From: Symsagittifera roscoffensis
Lineage: Eukaryota; Xenacoelomorpha; Acoela; Convolutidae
Length of the DNA: 60,000 nt
NCBI RefSeq assembly: GCF_963678635.1
Contig: NC_087071.1
Span: forward strand, 32,788,141-32,848,140
Direction: 5' to 3'
In this document: positions 1 through 10,370 of the stretch, piece by piece
Layout of the letters: every line of letters starts with the position of its first letter
Numbering within the stretch: the first letter of the stretch is position 1
Program-made: the position numbers and the translations under genes
Notes under the pieces: generated by a model
Databases searched by the model: none
What the model was told of the DNA's origin: nothing
What the model saw: only the letters and a program-made list of their open reading frames with translations

Positions 1-1
1 A

Positions 2-184
2 AAAAATCCCGAGTGCAATAAGAAGGTCACGTACAGGTCAAAAGTTGACAAATGTGAATGCTGTTTGAATTGGTATCACGGAAAATGCGGTGATATATCA
101 GATGATGAGTATCGAAATATAAGTGAAACCGTCTGGTGCTGTAGAAAATGCATCGCGATAAAAAAGGAAAATGCAGCAAGCTAA
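2..184 (+). pseudogene. PHD-finger fragment, left end outside window
   Basis: This open frame enters from the window edge and ends at a TAA at 182-184, giving about 60 residues. It shows most of a C4HC3 PHD zinc finger: a first Cys near residue 5, a CECC pair at residues 18-21, then NWYHGKC, which has the x4-His-x2-Cys spacing, and WCCRKC at the end. The first Cys of the domain would lie outside the window. PHD fingers bind histone tails in chromatin proteins, but they also occur in ORF1 or pol of several retroelements. A Penelope-like remnant begins about 25 bases downstream on the same strand, so I infer this is retroelement-derived rather than a host gene. Zinc ligands are visible; membership of the same element is inference. 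Confidence 0.6.
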
Positions 185-207
185 GTTATTTCTCCGTTAG
201 GTTGACG

Positions 208-1179
208 ATATAGTGAGAACAGTGAAGGGTGATCCTGAAAAGGTGCTACGAGCTGCAAACTTCCTACATCCAAGTTTACAGTTCACAAAAGAGACACCAA
301 ACACAAACGGGAAATTGGCATTTTGGAGTTACAAATTAGTATTGCCAAAAGCAGGAAAATTAGCTGTGGGTGGTATCAAAAACCAACAGATACAGGTACC
401 ATACTCAATTTTAGAAGCTGCGCCCCCCTTCAGTACAAGAGAAGTGTGATTGAAGGAACTGTTCACCGGGTTTTCCGCAGTACGTCAACATGGGAAGAAT
501 ATGATAAAGCGATGAAAATCAACCGTGAACAGTAGTTGGATAACCAATATGCGAAAAGTTGGTTGTCGCGGGTTGCGTCGCATGCCCTTGAAAAGATCAT
601 CAGGGATGGCAAAAACAAATAGAACATGGCTGAGAAAAAGAAGCCCTGTGATTATGGCAGTGATTCACCACCCATCTTGATGGTCCAATATAGGGGGAAT
701 CACAGTCAGACATTAGCAAAAAAAGTGCGCGATATCACCAATGCGCTGATAATATTCACGACGAGGAAATTGAAAACTTGTATGCCCCTCTAAAATCCTC
801 CTTTTCCAGTGAACTGAAATCAAAAGTGGTGTACAGACTTGAATGTTGGGGGTTCAAATCCATCTATGTTGGCCAGACGGTCCGACATCTCACCACAAGG
901 ATTGAGGAACACGGAAAAGAGGATACCCCAGTTGGACAGCATATAAGGCAGTGTGGTAGTGAGAGTGGTAGGGCGGAGTTAAAATGGAAGATAATCGACC
1001 AGGCTTCCAGCAGGATTAAGTTACTTACATTAGAGACGATGCATATTAGGAAAGAGAGACCGGCAATTAATACGCGCGACGAGTTTAGAAGTAGGGAGCT
1101 GCCACTAAGGCTCGAGTTCCAGAATCAAAAAAATCTGGCCAAAACAAAAAATTTTGAAATAACTTACATGTTAGCATGA
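208..1179 (+). pseudogene. Penelope-like retroelement, C-terminal RT remnant plus GIY-YIG nuclease
   Basis: Two overlapping frames (213-449 and 323-535) together give the segment that follows the RT core in Penelope-like elements: LQFTKETPN, then GWYQKPTDTGTILNFRS, then YKRSVIEGTVHRVFRS. A linker with QYRGNHSQTLAKKV follows near 690-725. The frame at 778-1179 is a GIY-YIG endonuclease domain: VVYRLECWGFKSIYVGQT carries the paired GIY/YIG-type strands, TTRIEEH the following helix with Arg and Glu, then GQHIRQCG and HIRKERPAINTRDE. The real frame starts upstream of the Met at 778; a frameshift at about 775-785 separates it from the RKLKTC segment. The catalytic RT core is missing and at least two frameshifts are present, so the copy is dead. 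In live elements the nuclease nicks DNA for target-primed reverse transcription. Confidence 0.8.
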
Positions 1180-2471
1180 AATCAGCGACAAAACGAAGAT
1201 GTAAAAACAAAAAAGGCGAAAACTCTCAGAAATTTGTGACTTGAGATTTAAAATTGTTACCTAACAGTTGTTACATAATTTCAGTAATATTTGTAAAGTT
1301 GTGATTGGTTGAAAATTTTATGTTTCGAAATAATGATGTGTATGACACTTTTTATGATCCTTGATCATTTTTTACAGATAGTTTAGAATTTTAAAACCTG
1401 AAGATACATAGAAAAGTGCGAAAACGTCTGTTTGAATTTACAATTTTAACGCATTCTCTTAGAAAAATAATGAAATCAGAAAAATACTATGAGCTTAACT
1501 AAGAAAAAAGACCATGGATTAAGCCCAGACTCAGAAAATTGTGAGCTATATTTTCTAGACCACAAGTACGCAGTACAATACAATTGTAAGCCCATTTCAA
1601 AATTATGTCCAAAAAAATAAAAACCAAGGTTGAACTTGTATTTTTGGGCTCCCCTGCCTATAGGCGAATCTTGTCAAAAAGAACTACCAAATGACAAAAT
1701 CGCTAAATTGGAACAGGTTTCGGAATATTTATAAGCTGGATGCACGTTATGGTTTTTCTCTCCTAGAAAATTGCTTTAGCATGCAGGTACTCCAATATTT
1801 TTTGCGTACAAGTCCTTGTTTTTTTTCAAAATGATTTTTTGGAAAAAAATGATTGAATTTTCAGAAACTCTTCATGTAAGTTTACAAATGTAGTGATTAT
1901 TATAGCCAATTTTTGCAAGCAGCTCTCCCGACAGTCAACGGTGGTTTAGGCGTGTTTTCCACTCGCCTATTAGCTTCACCCGTTTTTTTTAACCTCAGCA
2001 GTAGGAGCGATTAAGTGATTTATGGCTTGAAGCACGAGAATGAAACATAATTTGGTGCATTGAAACTTTAGTTAGATTCATCAAAACGTGAAGTACCTCC
2101 GGAAAACGGAATCCAAAAAAATGGCCGGTTCTTTTTTGATGGAGAAATCTCTCAAATGATTTTGGAACTAGAACCTACTGATGTAAAAAGATTCATTGCG
2201 TACCAGGTTAAGTTGGGATCGCAACGGTTGAATGTCATACTTTGTAAAATTCTAAGACTAAAACTGTCGACTCAGCAGCTTGAAATTGCAACCGGAACCG
2301 GTCTGGGTTGAACCTATTGGATAAAACATAGATAGGTTGCGGACAAGATATAACCGATGATAGATGGCATGGCTTATCTTGTCTCAAAAATGCAGGTAGG
2401 TTCCCAAGGCGTTCAAAAATGAATGCCTTTATAAAGCAAAGTCCCCCCACTCACATTTCTGTTTTTCAGCC
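1180..2471. other. AT-rich stretch without recognisable gene
   Basis: Only short frames occur, including a 71-codon minus frame at 2,235-2,450 with no family signature. I see no motif, repeat copy or RNA gene that I can support. Confidence 0.6.
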
Positions 2472-2559
2472 ATGACATCTCCACGGGAAATATCAGATGC
2501 GATCAGAGGGTTGACGCTCATCCCATCGACTGTTGGTAGGTGGAAGATCAAAAACCTGA

Positions 2560-2738
2560 CAAATAGTGAGATTTACTTAATGATGGATAAGTTTTTCAGC
2601 CGAAAGCTTTTGAAAATCAGGGTGCCGCTGGCCCTAGCACTGAAATTTTTTGAATATACTTTGTAAAAACTTGTGCACCTCTACCGAGAAGACCAGGACA
2701 GGTAGCTTTCTTAAGCAGAGAACCTTCCTGGCAATAAT
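2560..2738 (+). pseudogene. C-terminal fragment of the RLE-type reverse transcriptase family
   Basis: On the plus strand, the frame at about 2,671-2,738 reads TSTEKTRTGSFLKQRTFLAI. This matches the conserved C-terminal block TGEPR..SFLxQRISLAIQRGNA of the reverse transcriptase family whose other copies lie on the minus strand from 4.4 to 13.5 kb. Upstream, in another frame, DKFFSRKL and LPLALALKFFE are weakly like the region preceding that block. The match stops at LAI, where a cluster of perfect palindromes begins, so the reading frame was interrupted there. The family match is from memory of the motif; no alignment was run. Confidence 0.4.
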
Positions 2739-2835
2739 TCCACTATTGTGCGCACAATAGTGGGATTGTACGCACAACCCCACTTATTGCTAGGGATTGT
2801 ACGCACAATCCCTAGCAATAATCCCACAATCAGTA
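2738..2835. repeat. Cluster of nested perfect palindromes
   Basis: 2,740-2,763 is a perfect 24-bp palindrome, CCACTATTGTGC followed directly by its reverse complement. 2,786-2,819 is a hairpin with a perfect 15-bp stem (ATTGCTAGGGATTGT) and the loop ACGC. The core TTGTACGCACAA recurs between them and related words continue to 2,835. The related module copies at 6,110, 9,174 and 11,822 start with the following sequence (CGCACTAATCC) but lack these palindromes. Confidence 0.85.
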
Positions 2836-4439
2836 CGCACTAATCCCACAGGGCGCTAGGAACTTTACTACCATTACTTCACACAGTTGCTCTTCTAAAT
2901 CATCGAACAAGCATCGAACCATCTCGTCGCTTATGATGGGTCCTGTAAAGGATTCGTGCCTCGAATACAGAAAAAGTTTAGAAGATACACTCTACTTTCT
3001 ACGAGCATTCAGGTTAGAATTCCTAATGCAACTCTGTACACTTTTGAGGTAGGAAAAGCCAGGCCAACGATCTTCGGTAACGTTTTTCCGCATATGGATT
3101 TCAGCCGTTCGCAAACTTTTCTTGTTCATCAAATTTTTTGTCACATCAGCTGAGGATAAAAAAGAGGGTAAAGCTAGGACACACTCGGAAAAAACATCGA
3201 AATGACTTTTGGCTACCGGAAAAATAACTTGTAAAATGTAGTTATTATCAATTTTCACACTAGCGAGATGCATTGCGATTTTGTAGTTTTTTCGTCAAAC
3301 GAATCAAAACAAAAATCTTGCAAAGAAAAAGCTCTGTAACAGTCGTTCGCTTACGTCACATATGAGGTTACGAACAAGAGGCTCCATAATCCTTGGCTCA
3401 AGGGTCATGTACACTAGTTCTTGTGATTTTGTACCTCATTCTGTCAGAGCCAATTCAGTTGGCTTAAGACATGGGATCACGAGATCGTGGTGCAGCTGAA
3501 GGATACTACCAATGTACACGCGACTCTAGTAATATGCAAGTCCCCATGGTTAATTCTCAAGATACAAAAATCACGCTACCGCCTTTAAAAACAGGGCTGG
3601 AAACTCAAGTAAATACCATGAGTTTTTCTTGGACAGTGAACCTCTGCTCAATTTCAAATGGATCAGCCTAGAACCCAACTTATCTCATTAAAACTCTTTA
3701 AAACACATACTAGCAATTAAACTCGTTACTCACTTTTTGAATACGGTTCTGGAATCGATTCATTATTGAAACTAAAATAACTCAAGTAGTTTTAAGAACT
3801 AGTGAGTTTTAGCTCAAGCAGTTTTTCAGTTTAGACCTTTACGTCGTTCGACTGGTCGACCTTCACAATCAAGATGGTCCCTGCTCCAGTAAAAGCACTC
3901 CCGTAACCATTCTCAACCTCGGGGTTCTCTATCGGGAAAAGACAGCTCTACTCAAATAGATTGTTAGTTGTGCAAATTGCCGATTGCAATTTGACTCTAG
4001 CTCCAATTTTTGGTCCACTTTCCAGCAATCGGTCCAACTGGTCCACTCGGTTCTTCTGATTTTCTGACATTTCATTTCAGTTGCTGCGACAAACTTGAGC
4101 ATGATATGGCATATTCGAATTTCTCCAAAAAAAGTATTTCACCCAAAAAACAAACTAAACTTCAGGATACGATCGACTGGCACACATGTACGCACGAAAT
4201 ATTTATACAAAGCAATTTTTCAGAAAACAAAATAAAAAACGGGCATCTATTTTTTCAAAGATATTAGAGATTTTTCAAGCTCCTTAATTTTTTTGGTGAA
4301 CAATTCTTTGGCGCAAACTCACCGACTGGAAAACCTAATATGTTAAGTTCTTCTCATGTGTTTTTTGCATATCTTCCAACGCTGCGCTAAAAGTGATTTG
4401 TACTGAAAACTCGTAGTCGCTACTAAAAACACAAAATTC
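2836..4439. other. Diverged copy of the array module, no gene
   Basis: 2,830-3,300 is a diverged relative of the module at 6,110, 9,174 and 11,822, starting CGCACTAATCC and followed by an AGAATTCCTAATGCA-like block. The 93-codon minus frame at 2,992-3,273 and the plus frames at 3,471 and 4,010 show no recognisable family. From about 4,400 the sequence matches the region just 3' of the reverse transcriptase in the later copies (GTCGCTACTAAAA). Confidence 0.5.
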
Positions 4440-5020
4440 GCACTGTTCAGTGTTCAGAATCAGGCAGTGGTTTTTTCCGGTTTCAGATAGTTTTTATGTT
4501 AAGGGAGTAAAACATTATAGTCGTCGGCTAAAAATCCATCATCTAAAAACAATGGGTTTGTTTTCAACTCCAGCTGCTTTAGTAACATGTGAAATTTTAC
4601 CGCAAAGTGACGGGTCTTCAGGATCAATTTGTTGAATTCCGTCGTCTAACAATATAATAGAACTTCCCTAAAAACGGACTATGTTTGTTGTACGCACAAA
4701 TGGTGTCTTTGTAAAATTCCAGACGTATTGTTTCTCTAAATAGACAGTTAAACGCATGCTTAAAGCCTAGTCTTAAAAGATGAGTGCTTTTTTCATTGCC
4801 GTCGCGCTCAGTTAGGTATCGAAACAAGTGTGCAGCTTTTTCTGCTCATCGCTTAGTGCCACAACCGACCTATAGGTTTCTGAAAAAAATTTGTCGCTGG
4901 CCTTGCTTTCAGCTCATTAAGACAAGCCGCGTCTTAGCTGTTGCCTGAAATAAATGGTCTCAACCCACCGTCTGTCTTAATGAGAGCGATAAGCTTTGAG
5001 GAAAAAAAATTGCTTACTGT
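4440..5020 (-). pseudogene. RLE-type non-LTR reverse transcriptase remnant, copy 0
   Basis: Read on the minus strand from about 5,010 downward. SKLIALIKTDGGLRPFISG corresponds to the family block ...KxDGGVRPIAVG. LRLGFKHAFNCL near 4,735-4,775 corresponds to RT motif A (LDFKNAFNSL), with the catalytic Asp replaced by Gly. PLFLDDGFLADD near 4,525-4,560 is RT motif C, with both catalytic Asp residues kept. The block order is right but spread over different frames with stops, and the fingers and C-terminal parts are not recognisable. Copies 1-3 at 5.8-13.5 kb are the same family and better preserved. Confidence 0.65.
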
Positions 5021-5632
5021 TTCAGGTATTTTGCCACTTGCAATGAGGCTAATTTCAAAAGCGTTTTCAGAAAACAAAATCTTGAACTTCAATTTGATTA
5101 ACTAACAAGATAAAGATTTTAAAGAATTTGAGAAATTTGTTGATTTTCGGACTTGCTCCTAAAGCTTTCAGTAGGAAAATTATTGATTTGTTTAGATCAG
5201 TTTGGTTAAGCTAAAACTCTTTATTTTTTTGGAGCAGCAAACTCGAAAAACTGAGATTGCTTAGACAACATTTTGTGATAGTTATTTAAAATAATAGTAA
5301 CTATTTATAGTCATTTTTAATAAACTTTTAACGACAATAATTTTCTCCTGGGGATTTTTTAAATTCTTTTATGTTGAAAGCAAGCAGAAAGAAAAAAATA
5401 TTATAGTAACCGTGGTTGCAGTCGGGGGTCAGGAGTCAGGAGTCTTATAGTCACATTGTTGCGTTTTGGTAGTGATGTTGCCCAAAGTTAAAAGATTGCG
5501 GATATAAATCGCAAGTGCACTGCAATTTGCAATGAGAACTCTATTTTTTAGACAGCGAAGCTCAGTTAATTTTAGATAATTAATTGGAATGTTGAGCCTC
5601 AACTGGTTAATTGAAAAAAAAAACACCTTTCA
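5021..5632. other. Degenerate flank preceding the tandem array
   Basis: It holds diverged pieces of array sequence. A CTAACAAGAT...AATTTGAG stretch at 5,101 matches 13,527, and GCTTAGACAACA at 5,258 matches 10,129. No gene is supported; the 65-codon minus frame at 5,429-5,626 has no signature. Confidence 0.45.
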
Positions 5633-5859
5633 TCACATATTCTAGTCATAATCCCTAGAGTTTGCTGAGTATGGAAGTGATAAGGATTTAAAAGTAGACA
5701 ATTTGGGTTGATGTGTATGAAACTGACCTCGAAACTAGTTAGTTTTTTTAGAAGGAAGACAAAACTCAACACAGAAAAAAAATCGCCAAATATTGTTTTC
5801 TACAATTCTAAAGTTTTATCAAAAATTCTTTTGCCCTTTATTATGCAGAGTATTTACGC

Positions 5860-7857
5860 GGCGTTCGCAATCTGTACTGCAAGGAAGAATCTTTGTTTTA
5901 AAAAATTGTCTGCCATGGGTTTCTCCGTAAAATGATTAGAGTCTTGAAAAAATTGCTCAAGAAATTTTCCGTGCTGAGACCGGTGGTGCTTTTAATCTCA
6001 AGAACTAGCGCTTGAAAAAGATATACTTCAACTACTAAATATTTATACCTGTCTGTTTTTGCATTCCGGCTTCAGGCGCAGGCCGATTCAGGGTTTCAAA
6101 CTGACCTCGCACTAATCCTACAGGGGACTAGGAAATCTTCACCACAAGAAATGCTCACTTAGAGCTCATTGAATGAGCGTCAATTTGTCTGGTCTTTTTT
6201 AATCGGTCATATAGAACTATTGTGTCTTTTATACAGGAGAAGTCTGAGAAGAAGATAAACTCTGCTTTCTCACTGCATTCAGACTAGAATGCCTGGATCA
6301 TCTCCCTGCAGTTATGAGGCAAGAAAGACAACCGTCTCCGTCTGTTCGCAGTTTTAAGAGCCAGACTGAAGTCCTTTTGCGACTCTGAAAAAATGGTTCG
6401 ATCGTTTTGACCGTACAATTTACACAGGATGAGGTTCAACCATGAGAACTAAAAAATTTTTGCATAATGTTCAATCTTTTGACGTTCGTTGGTATGAGGT
6501 TTGAAATCAAGTCTGCAGCTTAGCTGTAGAAAAACTGGCTCTACTCAAATTGTTTTTGATTTCCTTATCTGAAGCCAATTCAAACTTTTCAATTCAAAAC
6601 CACCGTTTAGCCCATCGTTATAAGTTCCATCCGTACGCTTCAAACCAAAAATTTTGTCTGAGGCAATTTTTGCTCTTACTTTGAAGTAAAAAAGCTAGCA
6701 GACGAGCGGATGAAACACCTATGCCACATTTGTCTGACCAAAAAACTGCTTGGAAAAACTGGTTATTATTCATTTTTTGATAATTGATTTGCAAAACACA
6801 TTTGTTAGTATTCTGTTGTAACGATCCAAACAAAAAACTTTTTTTTTTCAAAAAATCCAAGGGGTTAATTAGCAAGAACCTTAGAGTTTTTGGGATGCAA
6901 AAGCAATTTTTAAGAAAAAAACGTACTAGGCATCTAGTTTGTCAATGACATCAGAGATTTTGCAAGCACCTTAATTGCTTCGTCGAGCATATCTTTTGGC
7001 AAAACTTGCTGATTAGATATCCTAGTAAATTAATTTCTTCTTTGCTTTTTTTATTTTGGTGCAAACAAATTTCATTGATGCTGTGTACTCAGGTTCGCTA
7101 CTAAAACACAAAATTTGCTCTTTTCAGAGTTCAGACTCAGCCCGTAATTTTGTTTCGGTTTCCCTTAGGTCTCCTTTGTTTTTGTGTGTCCTTTGTTTTG
7201 GTTCCAGTTTTTTAAAAGTCCCGGAGTACTTCATTTTAGTCGGCGGCTAAATTTCCATCATCTAGAAGCAACGAATAATTTTCGACTCACGTCTGATTTT
7301 TTTCCGCAAGTTGACGGGAATTCGCACTCGCTTTATTAAATTACCTCTTCTTTCTTTATTATATAATTTCTGTAAAGATTATAACTTAGCTTATTGTACG
7401 TGGAATAGCTGTGTTTGAACTATTCCGGTTAGCTCGATAAAACATGATTAACTATTGTTTTTCAATTAAAGAGTTAAAAGCATACTTGACGCCTAGTTTT
7501 GAATAAATAATGGTTTTCATTCTTTCGTCGCGCTCAACTTGGCTTTGAAACGAGTGAGCAGCTGCTTCTACACCTCTAATAGTGCCACATCCAAACTGTA
7601 CAATTCCGAAAACAAAATTCGCTGGACAAGCTTGCAGCATAATTAGACAAGCTGCGTCTTAGCGTGTTGCCTAAGTTAACTGATCTCACACCTCCGTCTA
7701 TCTTTATCAAAATTTGTTGTCTAAGCACACTCATCCAGCCAAAATTGACGCTCGAATCCAGAAAAATTGATAGGTTTTTTGGTTTACAAAACGATAGTTT
7801 TCCTTCCGAACGAATCAAGAGCATTTCCAGATAAAATATTTCTTCAGATTTTGTCAA
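5860..7857 (-). pseudogene. RLE-type non-LTR reverse transcriptase, copy 1
   Basis: Reading downward from 7,857: KIDGGVRSVNLGNTLRRSL (about 7,655-7,715) is the conserved N-terminal RT block. FGIVQFGCGTIRGVEAAAHS (about 7,545-7,610) is the GGxEAAxH block. LGVKYAFNSL (about 7,460-7,490) is motif A, with its catalytic Asp lost. LLLDDGNLAAD (about 7,238-7,270) is motif C. Near 6,850-6,900 the translation matches the FCIPRLLYLLR block after the palm. At 5,870-6,060, KYLVDEVYLFQAL followed by a QRISLAIQ-like segment is the family's C-terminus. About 2 kb in total, with several stops. In this family the C-terminal region carries a restriction-like endonuclease; its active-site residues are not legible here. 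The family name is left open (R2/Utopia-like by layout). Confidence 0.7.
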
Positions 7858-8290
7858 TTATTGAACGGCAGTGTCAAAAATTAACAAAATCTGAAGAAGT
7901 ATTTTATCTGGAAATGCTCTTGATTTGTTCGGAAAGAAAATTATGGCTTGGTAAACCAAAAAATCTATCAATTTTTTCTGGATTCGAGCGTCACTTTTGG
8001 CTAGATGAGTGTGCTTAGACAACAAATTTTGATAAAGAGAGACGGAGGTGTGAGAATAGTTAACTTAGGCAACACGCTAAGACGCAGCTTGTCTAATTGT
8101 GCTGCAAGCTTGTCCAACGAATTTTGTTTTTGGAATTCTACAGTTTGGATGTGGCACTAAACGAGGTGTAGAAGCAGCTGCTTACTCGTTTCGAAGTCAA
8201 GTTGAGCGCGACGACAAAAAAAACATTATTTATTCAAAACTAGGCGTCATGTATGCTTTTAACTCTCTGCTCTGGTATTCTCCGTAAAAA
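7440..8290. repeat. Foldback: inverted duplication of RT N-terminal region
   Basis: The arms 7,440-7,857 and 7,882-8,290 are inverted copies about a centre near 7,870. For example, GCAGCTGCTTCTACACCTC at 7,558 is answered by its reverse complement at 8,163-8,181. The loop is about 25 bases. Scattered mismatches show the event is not very recent. Confidence 0.85.
7882..8280 (+). pseudogene. Inverted RT N-terminal fragment of the same family
   Basis: The plus strand reads DGGVRIVNLGNTLRRSL, then FGILQFGCGTKRGVEAAAYS, SQVERDD and LGVMYAFNSL. These blocks match copy 1, which runs the opposite way. It is the right arm of the foldback and breaks at about 8,270, where a C-terminal fragment of a second subfamily follows on the other strand. 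Confidence 0.7.
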
Positions 8291-8410
8291 TGCTTTGAAT
8301 CATACAAAGTTTGCTCAAAAAACGCTCCGTGCTGGGACCGGTCGTGCCCTAAATCTCAAAAGCTAAAAGTTGAAAAAGATATCTATCATCTAAGAAGTTT
8401 TTTTTTCGTC
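8270..8410 (-). pseudogene. C-terminal fragment of second RT subfamily
   Basis: On the minus strand it reads DDRYLFQLLAFEI, GTTGPSTE, then FTEN. This corresponds to the DEYLFxPLAFE...G.GPSTEEF block near the C-terminus of the RT family. It is nearly the same as the fragment at 10,165-10,370 and differs from the KYLVDEVYLFQALAFEV version in copies 1-3. Confidence 0.5.
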
Positions 8411-8697
8411 ATTTGTTGCACTTTCTTTGTACATTTTCTGTTGCTGTTGGTCATCCTGATGAAGGGTAATGGGAAAAAAATGTAAATTGACAGGACTTTA
8501 GGGGACTGATCTTAACCAATGTTAAGCGGTTAATAGGATTTTTGTAGTTCGACAATTAACAAATAAAAAATAAATAAAAAAATTCAACTAAATATCGAAA
8601 ACTACAAACAACCTCACCCGAGATCAACAAGTCCAGCGGTGTACCATCAGATTTTTCAAGTCAGTTCTTATTTCCTCCTTCCTCCCACTTGCAGATA
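8410..8697. repeat. Unit 3'-end block (three copies)
   Basis: The block starts CTTTGTACATTTTCTGTTG, runs through GGACTTTAGGGGACTG and an A-rich stretch (AACAAATAAAAAATAAATAAAA), and ends in CTCCTTCCTCCCACTT. It recurs at 11,101-11,376 and 14,790-15,074. The A-rich stretch resembles a LINE 3' end on the plus strand, but no coding sequence could be tied to it. Confidence 0.6.
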
Positions 8698-8879
8698 TCA
8701 CATATTCTAGTCAAATTCCCAAGAGTTTGCTGATTATAGAAGTGATAAGGATTTAAAAGTAGACAATTTGGGTTGATGTGTATGAAACTCACCTCGATAC
8801 TGTTTATTTTTGTTAGAAGGAAGAAACAACTCAACAAAGAAAAAAAATATGCAAAATATTATTTGCTACGATTATAAAA

Positions 8880-9985
8880 ATTTCCTGAAATTTTCTTTTG
8901 TCCTTTATTATGCAGATTACGCACGCGGCGTTCGCAATCTGTACTGCAAGGAAGATTCTTTATTTTGAAAAGGTGTCTGCCATAAGTTTCTCCGTAAAAT
9001 GATTAGAGTCTTGAAAAATTTGTTCAAGAAATTTTTCATGCCGAGACCGGTGGTGCTTTTAACCTCAAAAGCTAGCGCTTGAAAAAGATATACTTCATCT
9101 ACTAAATATTTATACTTGTCCATTTTTGCATTCTGGCTTCAGCGGCAGGACGATTCAGGGTTTCAAACTGACCTCGCACTAATCCTACAGGAGACTAGGA
9201 AGTCTTCACCACAAGAGCTGCTGACCTAGAGCTCATTGATTGAGCGTCAAATTTTTTGGTCTTTTTTAATCGGTCATGTAGAATTTTTGTGTTTTTTATA
9301 CAGGAGAAATCTGAGTAGAAGATAGACTCGGCTTCCTCAGCGCATTCAGACTAGAATGCCTAGATCATCTCCTTGCAGTTATGAGGCAAGAAAGGCTGTG
9401 ACAACCGTCTCGATCTGTTCGCAATTTTATGAGCCAAACTTCAAGTACATCAACATGTAAGCTGACATGACTTCGCACTCGCTCTATTGAATTCCCTCTT
9501 CTTTCGTTATTATAGAAATTCAATAAAGAATATATTTTTGCTTATTGTACGTGGAATAGCTGTGTTTGAACAATTCTGCTTAGGTCGATGAAACATGATT
9601 AAATATTGTTTTTCAATTAGAGAGTTGAAACCATAGATGACGCCTTGTTTTGAATAAATAATGGTTTTTATTTTGTCGTCGCGCTCACCTTGGCTTTGAA
9701 ACAAATGAGCAGCTGCTTCTACATCTCGTTTAGTGCCACGTCCAAATTGTAGATTTCCGAAAAAAAACTTCGTTGGACTTGCTTGCAGAAAAATTACACA
9801 AGCTGCATCTTAGCGTGTTGCCGAAGTTAATTGATCTCACGCCTCCGTCTGTTTTTATGATAGCGATAAGCTTTGAGACAAAAAATGGTTTTGGTGTTTC
9901 AGTCTTTTTGCCAACTCCAATGAGGTTTATCAACTCAGTAAAAAAATTCAGAACATGGAGTCCTACACTGCCATTCAAAAACTAA
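8880..9985 (-). pseudogene. RLE-type non-LTR reverse transcriptase, copy 2 (internally deleted)
   Basis: Reading downward: VSKLIAIIKTDGGVRSINFG, NTLRCSLCN, then STIWTWH and, in the next frame, FQSQGERDD and GVIYGFNSLIEKQ. The region for motif C is gone: sequence jumps at about 9,440-9,510 to the C-terminal module. There DKYKYLVDEVYLFQALAFEV is followed by a segment that in one frame reads ADTFSK-stop-RIFLAVQIANAA, matching the family's SFLFQRISLAIQRGNAA block. That C-terminal match is what ties the downstream fragment to the same element. The copy is not functional. Confidence 0.7.
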
Positions 9986-10164
9986 GAAAATTTTTAGGAA
10001 TTTGAAGAAGTATTTTATCTGGAAATGCTCTTGATTCGTTCGGAATGAAAATTATCGCTTTGTAAACCAAAAAAACGATCAACCTTTTTCCGGATTCGAG
10101 CGTTAATTTCGGCTAGATGAGTGTGCTTAGACAACAAATCAGATAGTTATCTTTTGAAAAAGGA

Positions 10165-10370
10165 GCAGTTTTGCATCCGATCTTTGGCATTTTTTGTTTT
10201 AAAAGGCTACCTGCCTTGGGTTCCTCCGTAAAAAAGCTTGGGATCATACAAAATTTGCTAAAAAAACTCTCCGTGCTGGGACCGGTCGTGCCTTAAATCT
10301 CAAAAGCTAAAAGTTGAAAAAGATATCTATCGTCTAAGAAGTTTTTTTTTCGTCATTTGTTGCACTTCCG
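10165..10370 (-). pseudogene. C-terminal fragment of second RT subfamily
   Basis: The minus strand reads DDRYLFQLLAFEI, GTTGPSTESFFSK, FFTEEPKAGSLLKQK. This matches the DEYLF..LAFE..GPSTEEF...TGEPRAGSFLxQR family block. The first part is nearly the same as 8,270-8,410. No matching RT palm lies directly upstream on its strand. Confidence 0.5.

Larger units (their letters stand above)
5633..8697. repeat. Tandem array unit 1
   Basis: The unit begins at TCACATATTCTAGTCA and ends with the CCTCCTTCCTCCCACTT block just before the same start word recurs at 8,698. It contains reverse transcriptase copy 1 (minus) and an extra inverted copy of its N-terminal part. It lacks the 10,375-11,100 segment seen in unit 2. 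Confidence 0.75.

Noticed and set aside
2466-2666. Possible host exon: GTTTTTCAG splice-acceptor-like word before an ATG frame
   Set aside because: No further exons or family match; the downstream part fits an RT remnant in another frame.
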